Shown: positions 1 through 13,191, counted from the stretch's first letter. The stretch is 64,000 nt of DNA from Gymnogyps californianus (GCF_018139145.2 NC_059471.1:65606020-65670019); one strand, 5' to 3'. The notes: a model not told the origin generated them from the letters alone. Program-made: numbers and translations.

Positions 1-2627
1 GATTTAATATTACAACATTTTTCTCTTTAAACTAGAGTTATCTTTAGTGTTTCTACTTAAAAGACGCTCATATTTGAGTGAATTTAAATAAAACGATAAC
101 CTAATATACATACCAAAATGTTTACATCAGAATAAACAAAGTAATCACTCCTGTTAAAAGGTCATAACATTTTTTTGCTGTGATTGTAGCAACTCTAGTT
201 TTAGCCCTGCAGCCCTCTGGTTGGAAGTTTTTGTATTGGTTAGTGAAGTACAGGAAGTTTAGTGGGATGGCTCTTTCCAAATGTTGTCTTAGAAATACCC
301 CACTTCTTCAGATGGTGTATCTGTCTTTCAAACTCTTCATTCTGTTCTTATATGACTAACACTTACATATGGAGTTGTATGTGTTTTAGTCCACTCTAAT
401 TATTTTTATTTCACTCATCAAAACATTTTGCTGTAAACTGCATAGGTCTGTCATCTGAGTCGTGGGGTTTTTTTCCTATTTGTGTATCACTTAGTTAAAA
501 AAAACCAAACAACTTCATGCCATCACCTCTTTTGTTACTCCCAAGAATTTGCAAACAATGGTGTATTTTATACAGTGAACTTAAGTTTGCCCTGATGTCT
601 GGGTTCTGATTTGTTGTTATCTGTACAAAGATATTAAAGGGCTCCCTTTTGACTTTGGCAGATCTGTAGCATGAAGGATTATTTTTTTTTAATGCTTTAA
701 TCTCAACACACACAGAGTCTGGGAGCACCATTTTTAGGATTCTTCGTATTAGGACCTCATCAAAGATTCATTGAGAAAGAGAAGGTTAATTTGGCAGGTC
801 TGCTCATCCACTTTAACATCTTTAATATAACTAATGCAATGAAACACTGAATGTTTTAAATGACAAGTAATTTTTATTTTTTGTCTAACATTTGCTTCTT
901 CAGGAAATTTACATGTTAGTACATACTGGTGGCTAATGGTAGATCTAAACAGTTGTGTATGCACGTATTTTTCAGCAGCAAGTCAGACTTCTGTCTTTGA
1001 AGCTCAAGCAAATAGTTTTGAAGAGCTTCTTAGCTTATGAAGAAAGCCTAGTAAAGTTGGTGAAAAACAGAATTGTATATTTACATGTACTGTTTCTATT
1101 TTTTGACCTTTATTGTGCCTTGTTCCCCTCCTTACCTCTCCTAATCAAAATAAAGGTATGAAAAAGTGAAGAAAACAGCAATACTTAAAAGCTGTGCAAC
1201 AGAATCATGGCTGATGGCCTCAAATTATGCCGTGCATTTCTTAAAATTAACCACCATCACCACACATCTAACTGCCACAGTTTAAATTAGGACCCTCATA
1301 GTTGCTGAAAGAAGGCAAACTCTTTGTGGAGTATCACTGTGAAAGTACCTAGGTTGAGCCTTCTCCTCCAAGTGGCCAGCTGGAGGAAGGAACCTGGGGA
1401 GAGCTGGCTTTTAACTGAGGCCCTGAGGTTAGCTACTTTAAATAGGTGATGTGAATACCCACCTCCATTTTCCTGTTGGCTTAAATGGTTCCTGGACAGA
1501 CAAGGTCTTTGAACGTAGGTAGAGACTTAATATCTGGTTAAAGTGAAAAGGTGTCTGAATTTCATCCCCCTTCTTCTCTTCCTTCCCTCCTACCTGATGT
1601 GTTAAGATCTGTGCGAAACTTCTGGACTCTCTTCACATGTGTCTGCTAAATGATTCAGAACGAAGGACCAGACTGGTTACCAGTACAGCTCCTTCTGAAG
1701 CCTGGCTTCTGTCAGGAACCAACATGGTACCATATCAACCGTTTTTTAAGATGTCACACTCCCTTTGGAGGAGAGTGAATAAAAGGGTGGGGTTGTGCAG
1801 TTATGCTTGCAAACAGACATCACTAGAACCTCTGTGGCATTCAATCTGTACTCTAGTTTCTTCCCATTTTGGTGTTAAGACTGTACTCGAGGGCTAGGAG
1901 TGATGTTCTGCCAGTTTCAGACAGGTACAAAGTGAACTTCTGTCATGAAGTCTTTCAGCCACATAAATATCCAAACAGGTTTCAGCTTTCCTTTTTTTCA
2001 GAAATGCTCAGAACTGCTTGCTGGTTTGGCTGATTGATTAGGCTGGAAAGGGGATCAGACACTGAAAACTAAAAGCAGGAGGCTGTTACCCACAGACCTG
2101 TTCTTGTATCTCAGGTGTTGGACCACATTACATAGTGGGTATTGCTAAGGTCTCTAGCCCTGGTCTGAATGCCAGGTGGGCTGTGTTGTTGTTTGCCTTA
2201 CTCTGGAGGCTAAATTTGCTAAATCTATAAGTTAGGGTATGGTATTGGCAAAAAGTATTGTAATTCTTTATTCTCCACTCCAGGGCTGGGAGATACTAAT
2301 ATTGAATAGATACCTTTATTTTCTTGATGGAATTTAATTGATGGAAACTTAGGTGAATCCTGATCATAGCGGTCAGTTGTTTTGCCTTAAATATGCTACA
2401 GATTTCTAAACAGTGGGGTCATTCTTCCAAGACCGTGGATTTAGGAGCTCCCCATTGAAAAGTTCTGGCAGCTTACTCAGCCTTACCGTTTGTTTGCTAA
2501 TCTTGAAATAATTGTCTGGGTTTGCCAAACATCCTTTCTCCTGCCATCTACCTTACTTCCCCCAATACCCCCCAAAAAAGGAAAAGACAACAAAATGAAA
2601 CCCTGTTTTGTAAAGCTGGGGGGGTTT

Positions 2628-2663
<36 letters not shown>

Positions 2664-5600
2664 AACTAGCACTTTTGGTTGTATTGTCTCAAGGTGATTT
2701 AGGGCCAGAGTTGTTGGAGGTCAATTAAAACATTGTCTTTTGGCCTGTTTGACTTGGAACGAGACCGAGTAGTGTCTTGTAATAAAATTCAGCATGAAAC
2801 TTGGACACTTAGGATTGAGGAATGGCAGATACGGCAAACTGAAGTAACTTTTGATTCTGCTGCCCTACTTCATGAAAATGTGGAATACATCTCAAAGAGG
2901 TGCCTAGGATTATCTAAGTTGCAGGAACTTTAGACCGTGCTCTTAGTACAACTCTGTGAACTACCCACTGTGCTATAAAACAACCCTCTTGTCATGTCCT
3001 AAAGCTGTAGCTTGTAAACTTTTCTGGAGAGAAATGGTCACATAGAGAATAGACATAAAGAACCTGGTGGAGGCACAAGGTGCAATTTAGGGAATATTGC
3101 CGAGTGCCAGTAATGAGTGACTCTGCTTGAAGTTCCTTCTAGATGTATAATTGCCAGAAAATGCGTCTTTTAAAAAAAACAACAAAAAAACCTAATGGCA
3201 TAGATGGTGCAGAAAAGCAGGACAGTGAAGTAGCTTCATTTTGCCTTTAGAACTTGACACATCAAGTGTGATGTTACTGTGCACGTACTCATTTGATGAC
3301 AGGGTTCTTTGTTGAAGGATAGATGTACTGTGTGTTTGTACCTTTGATACTTAGCAAGTGCTTTTGGGGTTTAGGAAAAAAAAATCCGTAACAAACAAAA
3401 AACCCTGCCAAGACTCACAAAAAGCAAACCAAGTTAAAGTGAGGTGTTTTTTGCATAAGTACAAACAGTAAGCGCAGCGAGGGTTCTGAGATACAAATAA
3501 AAAAGTTGCATGACCGACGGTATCGGAACAATGAAGGCGAGAGTGAAACTTGTGATGTCCTGAATTCCACGGTAGTTAATGTTTTGTGGCACAGGAAGGT
3601 CAGTGTTCACAGCAACAGTTTTGCATCGTGTAAGTGTGTACGTGTACTGTGTGGTCTCCTTGTGCGTATAATGTTGGTGAACATTTTGTTTTTAATGAAA
3701 CTGCATTCTGTGTCTCAGTAGTATTAAGTGTTTACTGTGCTATGCTGTACATATATCAAGATATGCTGGTGTAGACATCTGTTTTACATGCATGTGTGTA
3801 TATAACTGTACAGCTGGGACATTTTTTTTAAAAGCTGTCTACTCCATGCTAATTCTGCTTTGCAAGGACCCATGTTACTCTGACCAGGCAAAGACAATTG
3901 GATGCAGCTCTATACAGAGATAAATATAATGCACTGCTCCGTTTGGTTGAAGGGAGTCACGGGTGAGAAATGCATGGCAGTTCTCTCCCTTTGGTCTGTG
4001 TCTCCCTCGGCGTGTGCTGGGCTGAGGTGCTCCACGTTGGTACAGAGACCCAAAAGGTAGTGATCTGGTAGCAGCTGCTGCCACCTAATTCCTGAAATAA
4101 GATTTAGCTCGGTGTTCTTTGTTACCTCCCAGGCTAATAAAGCAGAGCAGTAACCAATTAACTGAAATAAATGTAAGACAACTTTTTACAATTAGAGATC
4201 GACAGCGCAAACAGGGAAATGTCCTTGAGCTCCATACAGAGTTTGGATATGCTTGTTTTATAGGTTGTTCTTTCCCTGGAAAATAAGTGGGAGTGGAAGG
4301 GTATTAATCCTTAAAAGATTTCTTCACTCTGTAAGAAGAAGAACTTACAGCTTTCAAGGACGAGATTCTGTTCTCAAATCTGCAGTTGTCTTTATTCCAT
4401 AAAATTTTGACCATCACTTACTGATACATCAGATCTTTACTGTCAGCTTAAGGAAGCTGTTTTCTTCAGTAAAGGACATTTGTCATTGTTTGCTAAAATA
4501 GTTTAAATAGCTTAACAGGTACTGCTAAACTACGGTCCCTACAAGCTTATCGTTCAGAACTCAAGACTGCAGCTGTTAGGGAAGTTAGTATTTTTTGATG
4601 AGCTTGATTTGTTTCATTTTTTGTGTGTGTTTAGATTATGTATTTTATTATGAACCATAAAAGAAAAGCACTGTTACCACAAAGCAGCTGTTCAGCAAGA
4701 GCTAACTAATTTCTCCCAACAGGCATGCACCCTGTAGTACCTAGTTGTCAGTTCAAACTGTACTAGACTTAAGACATTCCTGGTTAATGAAAGTTCATTA
4801 CAATGAATTGGTAGGCAAGTGTACCTTGTTTGTTAAAACTGCTCTCTTGGTTAAAATATGCAAGAACTTAAATGCCTTATCTGCTGTGTTTGAATTCTGA
4901 ACAAATGCTTATGACAACAATTTATTTACAGTCCTTCTTAAAAAAGCTTGTAATTTGTTGCAGCCTAATTAAATAATATTTCTAGAATACATACTTTATG
5001 AATGGATGCACATCTCTGAGCTGTAGATTTTTCTATTCAGAGCTACTTTTTTAGAATCTGTACGTATTGAGGTTATAAATTGTAATGATTGTGGAAAATA
5101 TTAGGAAGATGGAACCTTTTGAGGTTTTATTGTCAAACCATTAAGTGCTTTTAAAAACATTTATTAAATACAAAGTATGTATTTCATTTGGTAGGAATTT
5201 ATTATAGGACTAAAAGGCTATCTAAGTGTATGTGTATGTATATGTGTGTGCACACATACAATTGTGTTGTTTATAGTGTATCGGGAAAGGGATTTTAACC
5301 TTTTTTTTTGCCATCGCTGTATCAGTTGATACCACTATTCTGCTCCTTACTGATAGAGTAATTGGTTTAGAGTGGAATTATTTCTTGGATTTGTATCAGT
5401 GTGAGATCAGAATCTGTCCTTGAGGCTTAAATCGCTGTTACTTAAACACATCTATCTCTTTCTGAGTCAGCTATGGTGAATTTGTATAGCTTTTACTGAT
5501 AGCGGAACGATGCACTGTTCGTTGAATGGTGTAGCATCCCCACTGATGACACAGGAGTTATGTCAGCAGCAGGATAGGAATGTCAGACAATTTTTTGTTG

Positions 5601-5785
5601 TTGTAAGGCTGTGGTTTCAAATGCAAAAAATGTGTCAGTAAATTGTGTATGTGGAGGGAAGGGGGAAATGGAAAGTGATATACCTTGGTCATGCAGGTGT
5701 ATCATGCAATGAATGAAATAATGATCTTTAAAATGCCCCAGCAATGTTTGTGAGTTGCTTATTTTGTAATTTATTTTTACAACAG
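1..5785 (+). other. ARHGEF7: ARHGEF7 intron, 3' part (no exon recognised)
   Basis: This AT-rich sequence precedes the first recognisable beta-PIX exon and ends in a polypyrimidine tract with acceptor CAG at 5783-5785. I looked for the known alternative C-terminal exon of beta-PIX and for the GIT-binding exon and did not find them, so they should lie upstream of the window. Contents are a T33 tract at 2630-2662, a short TATG/TG microsatellite near 5226-5270, and short chance ORFs. No clear transposable element was recognised. Confidence 0.75.
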
Positions 5786-5885
5786 GTTCCCGTAAAGAAT
5801 CAGCTCCTCAAGTCCTGCTTCCAGAAGAAGAAAAAATTATTGTAGAAGAAACTAAAAGTAATGGTCAGACTGTTATAGAAGAGAA
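5786..5885 (+). CDS. ARHGEF7: ARHGEF7 (beta-PIX) exon, third from the end
   Basis: This 100-nt internal exon encodes the acidic linker that precedes the C-terminal coiled coil of beta-PIX, a Rho-family (Rac/Cdc42) guanine-nucleotide exchange factor that works with GIT proteins and PAK at focal adhesions and synapses. The reading begins with the last two bases of a split serine codon, then [17 protein letters not shown] and on to TVIEE, and ends with two bases of a lysine codon. This agrees closely with my memory of the vertebrate beta-PIX tail. Splice sites are CAG at 5783-5785 and GTAAG at 5886. The SH3, DH and PH domains and the GIT-binding segment lie upstream of the window. The match is to ARHGEF7 rather than its paralogue ARHGEF6, judged by the C-terminal tail. 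Confidence 0.95.
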
Positions 5886-6523
5886 GTAAGAGAACATTTA
5901 ATAAATGATGGATTAAACGAGTAAACTTTGCACTCTTCTTCCTCCTCCTGTCTCCCATTATAGTAGTGTGTGTATGGTATATTTGTAGTAGGGAACAGAG
6001 CTGTTTGGAGTATGCTGCCAGTCATACTGGCAGAAGTGCAGTTGGCCTTCATTTAAATGCTTGTAGGCTGGTTTATTTGTATATGCTATGCAACTTACTC
6101 CTTCCGTGCCAAGAAGTGATATGTTTCACTTGTAAATAATTTTTCCAAGTGCTGTAGGATTTCATTATTAAATTGGTGTCATCTTTCTAGTTAGTGTGTG
6201 GTGTCATTCTATTTTTTTTGGTAAGGTGTATGTTGGAAATGAAATGCAGTTCTGTTACAGAAAGCTGTGATACAGAAACCAGTATAGGTCCATATGTGCT
6301 TGAGAGGTGTATCCTGTTACAGAAGCTGGTAACAGGTCCTTGCCTTACTGAATATAAAACAGGATAAGAGACAATTTTTTTTTTAACACAAGTTTGAAAT
6401 TAGCTGTTAGCTGTGGGTTTGGGCTTTTTTTTTAAATGCATTTCATTTAACAGTTTTGTCTAATAATAGATTTAGACATGTATTCTGAAAACCGTTGTAA
6501 CAGATCATCTTTTTTTATTTTAG
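5886..6523 (+). other. ARHGEF7: ARHGEF7 intron
   Basis: A 638-bp AT-rich intron with donor GTAAGA at 5886 and acceptor TTTTAG at 6518-6523. No repeat or exon was seen inside. Confidence 0.9.
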
Positions 6524-6578
6524 AAGCCTTGTTGACACAGTATATGCATTAAAGGATGAAGTACAGGAGTTAAGACAG
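6524..6578 (+). CDS. ARHGEF7: ARHGEF7 (beta-PIX) exon, penultimate coding
   Basis: This 55-nt exon completes the split lysine codon and then encodes 18 residues, SLVDTVYALKDEVQELRQ. It is the start of the C-terminal coiled coil (leucine zipper) through which PIX molecules oligomerise. Hydrophobic positions V, V, A/L, V and L fall with heptad-like spacing. The acceptor is TAG at 6521-6523 and the donor is GTTGGT at 6579, a weaker donor than those of the neighbouring introns. The phase matches the exons on both sides, so the reading frame runs through all three. Confidence 0.95.
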
Positions 6579-9194
6579 GTTGGTAACTTGCTACGTTTAT
6601 AGCGACATGGAGAATGGAAAGATGGAAGGCTTATTATAAAAATAAATACGGCTTGTAAGTTGATTCACTTTGACAGGAATGAACTTGAATTTTGGACTGG
6701 ATTCACTTTTAAAAGTAAAACATACCAATTTGACAAAAAGCACCCTCTTTTGCGGTTGTCATCAGTCCTTGGAGCACCAACCTTTGAGAATAGCGTTAAG
6801 TATCCTCTCTCTGAGGTGACTTACTAAGCTATATTTCATTTATTTTTGGATGTTACAACTTGTGAAATGTTGAAAGCATTAAGCAAATTCAGTTCTGTAT
6901 CACCAGCAAAATAAGCTTATAGAGACTGTGAAATAGTATTTGCTCTAGAATGTATAATTTTAGTAGTATAAATGTCTGGAGCTATTTAGGCCTTTATTAA
7001 CGGTCTTTCAGTAACCTGAACACCCTTACAAATCAGTTCTTAAAACCTCTCATTTCCAGAGACAGGAGTCCTTTTCAGTGTCTATCACATGGCCTTTTCT
7101 TAATGAGGGCTTCAGGTTAGCTCAGGGTGCTGTTTTGTCACATGGAGGAATTGTGCAAGATCTTGCCTGAGGTGCTGGTATGGAAGTTGCAGCTGATGTT
7201 TTAAGTATCCAAAATGAGGTGTTTAAAAATATCTTTTTCTTTTTTTTTGGTCAGGACACAGCCTGTTTAAACCATGTTAATGCTGCACGTAGTCATTGCT
7301 TAATGTGTAGGCGAAAAAGCATTGAATTATCCTCGCTCTCCAATGTGTGAATTTGCTAACTGACCTTAACAGTTCTGACTCAGGAAGTTGGATAAAATCT
7401 CCTGTATTAATGTAAAATGGATTTGTATTCAATTTACTTTAGGTTTTGGGCTATAAACGTGAATCCGAATTTTTTGCCCATCTGTAAGCGTGCCCAGTAT
7501 TTCTAAGGATGTTGTGCATGTTCCTTGAAATAGGACAGTTGATGTTTTAAATACTTAAATTCTTCTGTTTTCAACATAAAGCATGTGTATCCCAGGTTTG
7601 ATGCAAATTTGACAGTCTTCTTAAAAATACAATTCACGTAATACAAGCAGCAATAATAACCCACTAATATTCCTGTGGCCTGGCTGCTTTTGTACAAAGG
7701 ATAAGCGTGCTGCTTCGCTGAGGCCCCGCAGATCTCTGTGTGACCCTAAACAAAAAGTCACCTTCTCCTGAACTTCAAGCAACAGCTCTCTTTTCTGCTG
7801 CCTTTCCAGATAGATGGTCTCTTCAGAATCTCGCGTTTTCCAAAGCCAAGACCTGTTAAAGCCTGAGTTCATTTTCTTTGTATATCAGGAATCTCAGCTT
7901 AGAAGCATTTATTGGTCTGCTGCTGTGATGTTGGCAACTGGAGAAGTGGCAGAAATAATCTCTGAGCTGGGAAGGTCCCAAGTGACCAAGGGCTTTATGG
8001 ATAAAGGCTCCCTGGGAGTAGTACGTAGTGCGCTGGTTGGTGTAGACACCAGACTGCTTGTTGGTGAGAGTTACCACGTGAAGTGGGGTCCCTCCTGTAG
8101 CAGCTTCCACAGGTTATTCATAGCTGTTGCTCCACAGGCGCTACACTTGAATAGTATGGTCCTGAATTGGCAGTAAATAAATAAATGAAAAGGATTTAAG
8201 TCTGTACCTACAAGAAAAGAATGAAATTTCTGAATTTCTCAACAGACTTGAGGAGGGGATGGAGTTAATGAGGCAGCAGCTGTTGATCCCATCCTGTTTC
8301 TGGAAATGTCTGTACACGACAGCTGATGGGAGTCCAGTGGGACCCCTGGATTGCAGACCTGTGTTTGTTAAACACCTGTAGACTTGTTGTCTTAGGGTCT
8401 TAATGTAATGTTGTCTTATCTTCTGGTTGCTTCCCTGCTGTTGCCAGCATCACCTTGGCCTGTACAGGATTAAACAATGTAAGCATTACTGTGGTTTGGT
8501 CAGTGACATCCTTACGGTCCTGTTGTTCATGGTATTTCAATATTACCTGATGGTGCTAAATATTGAGAACTGACTCACTCGCTAATATACATGCAGAGTG
8601 GTGGTGTTCCTTGAAATTCAGACTCCTCTTAGACTGTTGGTAGTCATCTCTCTGGTTTAAAATTTAGTCACAAAACACTTCCCAGAGAACATAATGGTTT
8701 TCAAGATACTCCTTGCAACTATTTACTTTCCTAATGAAGCAAGTTAATTTGCATTAAGTTTTAAGAAGCTTTTCTGAGATGGTGAAACTAGTTATAATCA
8801 CAGGAGGCTCTTAGAGGGGATATTTATGCTACTTATTGCTCCATTTCCCTTCTCCATTAACAACAAATATACTACTCTTCATTGATCAGATTTGAGCAGA
8901 AGAATTCAAGATTATTGGCCATCTGTTACTAGCACTTGCATTGTAAAGGCCCCCTAAGTAAGAATGGGAAATAGCTCAATTTCCGTTTGGTGGTTTTCAT
9001 TGCATTGTGTGAAGTAGCTGTGTGTAACTTGTGAAATTTTAATAGAAGGCTTTGCTTTTGAATGGCTAATAGCAGTCTTACAAATTCTGAAAGCTCTTCT
9101 CAGTAACTGACAATGTATGTGTGGTCAGAAAAAAAATCTGTTAAAAAAAAAAACCCAAAACCAAACCAGTAATATTTCTGTCTCTGTTAAACAG
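6579..9194 (+). other. ARHGEF7: ARHGEF7 last intron
   Basis: A 2.6-kb intron between the two coiled-coil exons, ending in acceptor ACAG at 9191-9194. It holds a 120-codon open stretch at 7814-8176 on the + strand and overlapping - strand ORFs. None has recognisable protein character and I treat them as chance. No transposable element was recognised. Confidence 0.85.
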
Positions 9195-9317
9195 GATAAC
9201 AAAAAGATGAAGAAATCATTAGAAGAAGAACAAAGAGCTCGCAAAGACTTGGAGAAGCTTGTTAGAAAAGTTCTAAAGAACATGAATGATCCATCTTGGG
9301 ATGAAACCAACTTATAA
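9195..9317 (+). CDS. ARHGEF7: ARHGEF7 (beta-PIX) terminal coding exon
   Basis: This 40-codon exon plus stop (TAA 9315-9317) encodes the rest of the coiled coil, from DNKKMKKSLEEEQRARKDLE through KLVRKVLKNMNDPS, and the extreme C-terminus WDETNL. The final residues form the class I PDZ ligand of beta-PIX, known to bind scaffold proteins such as Shank and Scribble. The segment is rich in K, E and R, as expected for the solvent face of a coiled coil. With the two preceding exons it gives about 92 C-terminal residues of the protein. The residue before WDETNL is serine here; I recall alanine in mammals. Confidence 0.97.
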   Translation, partial: DNKKMKKSLEEEQRARKDLEKLVRKVLKNMNDPSWDETNL

Positions 9318-10222
9318 CTAATTTTTTTCTTTTTTTTTTTCCCCCCCTTTTTCTTTCTATTGAAAGACCAGTTGTAAAACTGAGCTGGGAAGCCTTCTGA
9401 CATTAGTCAGTGTTGCATCAAGAGCACTACAAAACAGGATTTAACTGGATCTAGTGATTTCTTGCTCTGAACATATAGAAACAGTCAAGCCATTTACTGA
9501 AGCAATCTGTACTTTAAGTGTGGAGACTGTGGATCCTGAACTCTACTAAACTTAATTTGTTTGCATCTAAATTACCTCATTTTGCAGAAAGTGCAGCACC
9601 TGACTAAAAGTCCATGTTTTTCAGTGGCTTTTTAATTAAATATATATTTTTCTTGTAAATATCTGTAATTTTGAATGCATATGTGATTGATGTATCAGGG
9701 CTGATATGTTATTTTTTTCTCTTGTTTTTATCATGGTCACAAGTGTTAGAAATGACAGCAGTACTTTCTTACCTAAGAAAGGTCAGAGTTCTTTGTGGAT
9801 AATTATGGATTTGTTCCAAATTACCCACTCATCACACATGCAAATTTAAAAACCTGTTTTTCCTATTGACCACTGTATTTAAATCCTTCACTGTTATTTA
9901 TGTCTGTGCATACATTTTTAAACAGTTTACAATTCTTTCAGAACAGTATTAAAATACAGAAAATTGTTTATTGACAGTAGAAACAATTTTTAACAAAACT
10001 AATGCCCATGATTTATGTTCACGTACACTTGTTTGGCAGACTAATCTGTTGTGCTTTGGCCACCAAAAGACTGATGTACTTGCCTGCTTTTTATGACTGT
10101 GATTTTTAGGTGTTTATGTACTACATTTTCTATTGTTGTGCTTAAACATACAGCTGGCTGATAATTTAATAGATCATACAGTTTGTGAAAGCAAAAAAAT
10201 CAATCTAATCCAGAATTTTGTG

Positions 10223-10228
10223 AATAAA
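10223..10228 (+). terminator. ARHGEF7: Candidate proximal poly(A) signal AATAAA
   Basis: The only canonical AATAAA in the first kilobase of the 3' UTR. It is followed by T-rich sequence, which would suit cleavage near 10240-10260. No transcript evidence is available. Confidence 0.35.
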
Positions 10229-12014
10229 TTGTTGCTATTTATATTTTATGGTCACAACAATTAAATTTTAGCTAACCTTTGTGCATAAGACACATGGGCT
10301 AGGCCAAACTTCATTCAGAGCTTTGTTTTTATACCACTATGTAAGACACTCTGTTTGGAATTCCCAGACTGTGGAAGCAGTCATTCCCTTCCCACCCTGT
10401 TTTCTCAGCATGTTGCTGGTTTCTGTCCTACTAGGATTTAAATGGAAACAAATCTGGAAATAAGATTTTTTTTTTCTTTTAATCATACTGTAATTCATAA
10501 TTTGCACTGCTGACGGATTTAAAAATACATAAATGAACATTTATTCCCTAGTCTGATAGGTGCAATTACTGCAGTCTTTTCTTGTATTTAAAATAGGAGA
10601 TGCTAGTTCACTGCAAATGGTGAGCTTCAGTTGGAGCACTTAAAATACTAATCCCATTAAAGCTCATTATGAGTGTCTCATTGATTTCAGCAAACTTTGG
10701 ATTAAACTCTAGATGGTGCAATTTTCTGAGGGGTTTTTCATCAGTTGACAGTCAGAAGTGCAGGTATAGCACAGACCCGAGTCGCACCTTTTGTCATCCT
10801 GATTTTCTAGTGCCCTTTAACTCCTGTTAAATGTAATGCTCAGACCTGAGCAAATGTTTATATGAACTTTAATGAGTTGGAGCCAGGTTGATTAGGATGG
10901 CAAGAATTGTCATGCACATTTTGAATCTAATGAAAAATCTATTTTTAAAGCTATCCACTTTTCTCAGCCAAGAACAGCTTTTTTAAATAGGACGGAATGT
11001 CAGTGGTTACATACTTGAGATACAATTCTGGGGGAATGGATACTTAAGAATCTGAATAGACAATTAGTTGTCTGATTTAAAAAGCTGAATGTATTTGTAG
11101 GTATTTTAATTTGTGTTCCTACAATTTAAAAATGTGTTCCTTTAATTCTAAAGGAGGAGACTGGATAAGAAAACTAAAAATGTCTACAGTATCAGAGTTA
11201 CATATATTCACAGAACTTGAAATTTATGATAATTCTTGATACCAAAATCTTTTCCTGTTGTTTGCAGTTGCACGAAAATGTGGACTGACATTTATATTTA
11301 TCTTCATATTTAGAAAATACTCTTGCTAAAAGCTAAGTGATACTAAACCCTGCAAATTCATAGCATCTCGGCTAAATTTAGATTCGGGAATGCCAATATA
11401 ATTAGAATTTTGCTAACATTTTTACTTTCTGACATTCAGGCTATTTTCAGAGTGAATTTTAATTTTCAAGTGAGCATATGTGAAAGGACATTCCAGAGGA
11501 AGAAGTATAAAAGAAAAACATTAATCTTAGCAGTATTTAGCAAATTTTAACTCAGGAACAACTTCCATCATAACAATTTGTTTTACATTATATTTGTAAA
11601 GAACGGCGTTGCTATGTAAATTTGCTGACTCCTCGTACCTGTGATTATTATCATTTCTGACAGTACCCCTATACTGACATCTAATGAACATGCCTTAAAC
11701 ACTGGGATTAAGCAGTTGTTAAATATGACCAGGACTTAGGGACTGATTTTATTCAAGGTGGATTAGGATGACTAATTTTTACAAAAAAAAAAAAAAAAAA
11801 AAAAAGGAAAAAAACTTCCACCTAATGTTGTAGGTAACTTTTGTCTCTAGTGCAGAGAGCGAGCTTCAGGCTTTTGGGAACCAAGGAGTATCTGAACTTT
11901 TTTCTTTTGACAATTTGTTATACTGTATATAGATTGTAAATTTCACCATGGACCTTCTGAATTGTTGGAAACTTTATATAAGCATGGATAAATGGGGCAC
12001 TGTTTATTTAACCT

Positions 12015-12020
12015 ATTAAA
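12015..12020 (+). terminator. ARHGEF7: Candidate distal poly(A) signal ATTAAA
   Basis: ATTAAA is followed within 20 bases by a T-rich stretch, which suits a cleavage site near 12040. It lies just after the Pumilio-like motif at 11934. It is chosen as the likely end of the long 3' UTR, by inference only. Confidence 0.35.
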
Positions 12021-12040
12021 GGGTTATTTCTTTGCTCTCA

Positions 12041-13191
12041 TCATTTAGGGATGAGGAGATGAAGCCATTTCTTATCCTATAGATGTGAAGCACTTTCAGT
12101 TCTGAACTGTCCAAAATGTAGCATAACATTTCTCTGTACTTACTGATGTATGCGTGTTTGTCTCACCGTGTCATGAGATCTTGAAGACTGAACAACTGAC
12201 TGCTTTGTATAAACCTTCTTAATGCCAATCATTTAGGGAATTTAGAGTGTCTGTTTACGGTATCTGTGGAGAACTCAAGTTTAGTTTAGTTTAGATGTCA
12301 CAATAATATCCTGGTATCGACTACTAAAGTGTTTATGCTACATTGTTGTAATTAAACCATGATTTTTTTCCCCTAACCTATGAAGTGTTACATTTCATCT
12401 GATATGTGGGCGATGAGATTAGGAAGGAAAACTGCTTCAATTTTTTTTGCCGTTCATATACATAACCTCTGCAACTTAATAGTTGATACACTATCTTGAA
12501 AGGGCTTTTTCATCATCTTTTATAATAGGAAATTGATGCCTGGAAAACAAAACAAAGCAAGGGTTGTTTAGAGGGGTGAGAAGGAGGATTTTAACTGTCT
12601 TGCACTGAGGAATTTTCACTTTCTTTGGCAACCTGACCTGCTAGGGTAATGTAAGAGATGGAGGAGATCAAAGACAGAAGATAATGAAAGGGAAGAAAGC
12701 AAGAAACGCTAGAAAATCAAATCGCTGCATAAACAAAGTAAAATGCTTGTCTACATGCATGATTTATCTGAATAGACCTGAAATTTGTGATGTGTGTATC
12801 ATGGGGACCGGAAATAGGGGAGGGGGATGATTTTTATGATAGGAACATCATCAGTATTGCATTATGCAGGATGATGGGTTGGGTAAAGGAAAGTGTAGGG
12901 AGTCATTTGTTTGAAAAGAGGGTTTCAGTCTTTGGACAAGGCATTTGAAGGGGTTAATAACTGAGCTTAGGTGTGTGAAATAATATATCTATTCCAGCTT
13001 AGTTTAGCAAGGAGGTATACTTAAAAAGAACAGGACTTCAAGTGTAGCATTTTATAACTTTCATCAGAAGAAATCTCATTTTCCAACTTTTCTCTTGGTT
13101 CATCACTGTAAAGACAGGTATTCCCCACAATCTGAAATCATCATTTACTTGTCACCTTAAGTGTTTTGGGGATTTTCTTTTTGGGTGTTTT
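12041..13191. other. Unique AT-rich intergenic DNA
   Basis: No gene, RNA or recognised repeat was seen. It may still contain the end of a longer ARHGEF7 3' UTR, since another ATTAAA lies near 12352. Confidence 0.6.

Larger units (their letters stand above)
9318..12040 (+). other. ARHGEF7: ARHGEF7 3' untranslated region (end approximate)
   Basis: AT-rich sequence follows the stop codon directly, starting with a T/C tract. Several poly(A) hexamers occur: ATTAAA at 9635, 9948, 10260, 10656 and 12015, and AATAAA at 10223. Two Pumilio-type motifs are visible, TGTAAATA at 9654-9661 and TGTATATA at 11934-11941. An A23 tract occupies 11783-11805. The 3' end is inferred from the ATTAAA at 12015, which is followed by T-rich sequence; shorter isoforms ending near 10240 are equally possible. 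Confidence 0.55.

Noticed and set aside
2630..2662. T33 tract (and T32 at 61741-61772) as the poly(A) tail of minus-strand retrocopies
   Set aside because: No AATAAA/ATTAAA at the proper distance upstream on the minus strand and no recognisable retrocopied gene beyond. Treated as simple repeats.
3443..3721. Open stretch in the upstream intron that could be an alternative ARHGEF7 exon
   Set aside because: It has charged, protein-like residues (RRYRNNEGESETCDV), but no convincing acceptor and no match to the alternative C-termini of beta-PIX that I remember.
7814..8176. 120-codon ORF in the last ARHGEF7 intron
   Set aside because: No recognisable motif and antisense ORFs overlap it. Flanking splice-like sites do not fit the known phase of the gene, which skips straight from 6578 to 9195.
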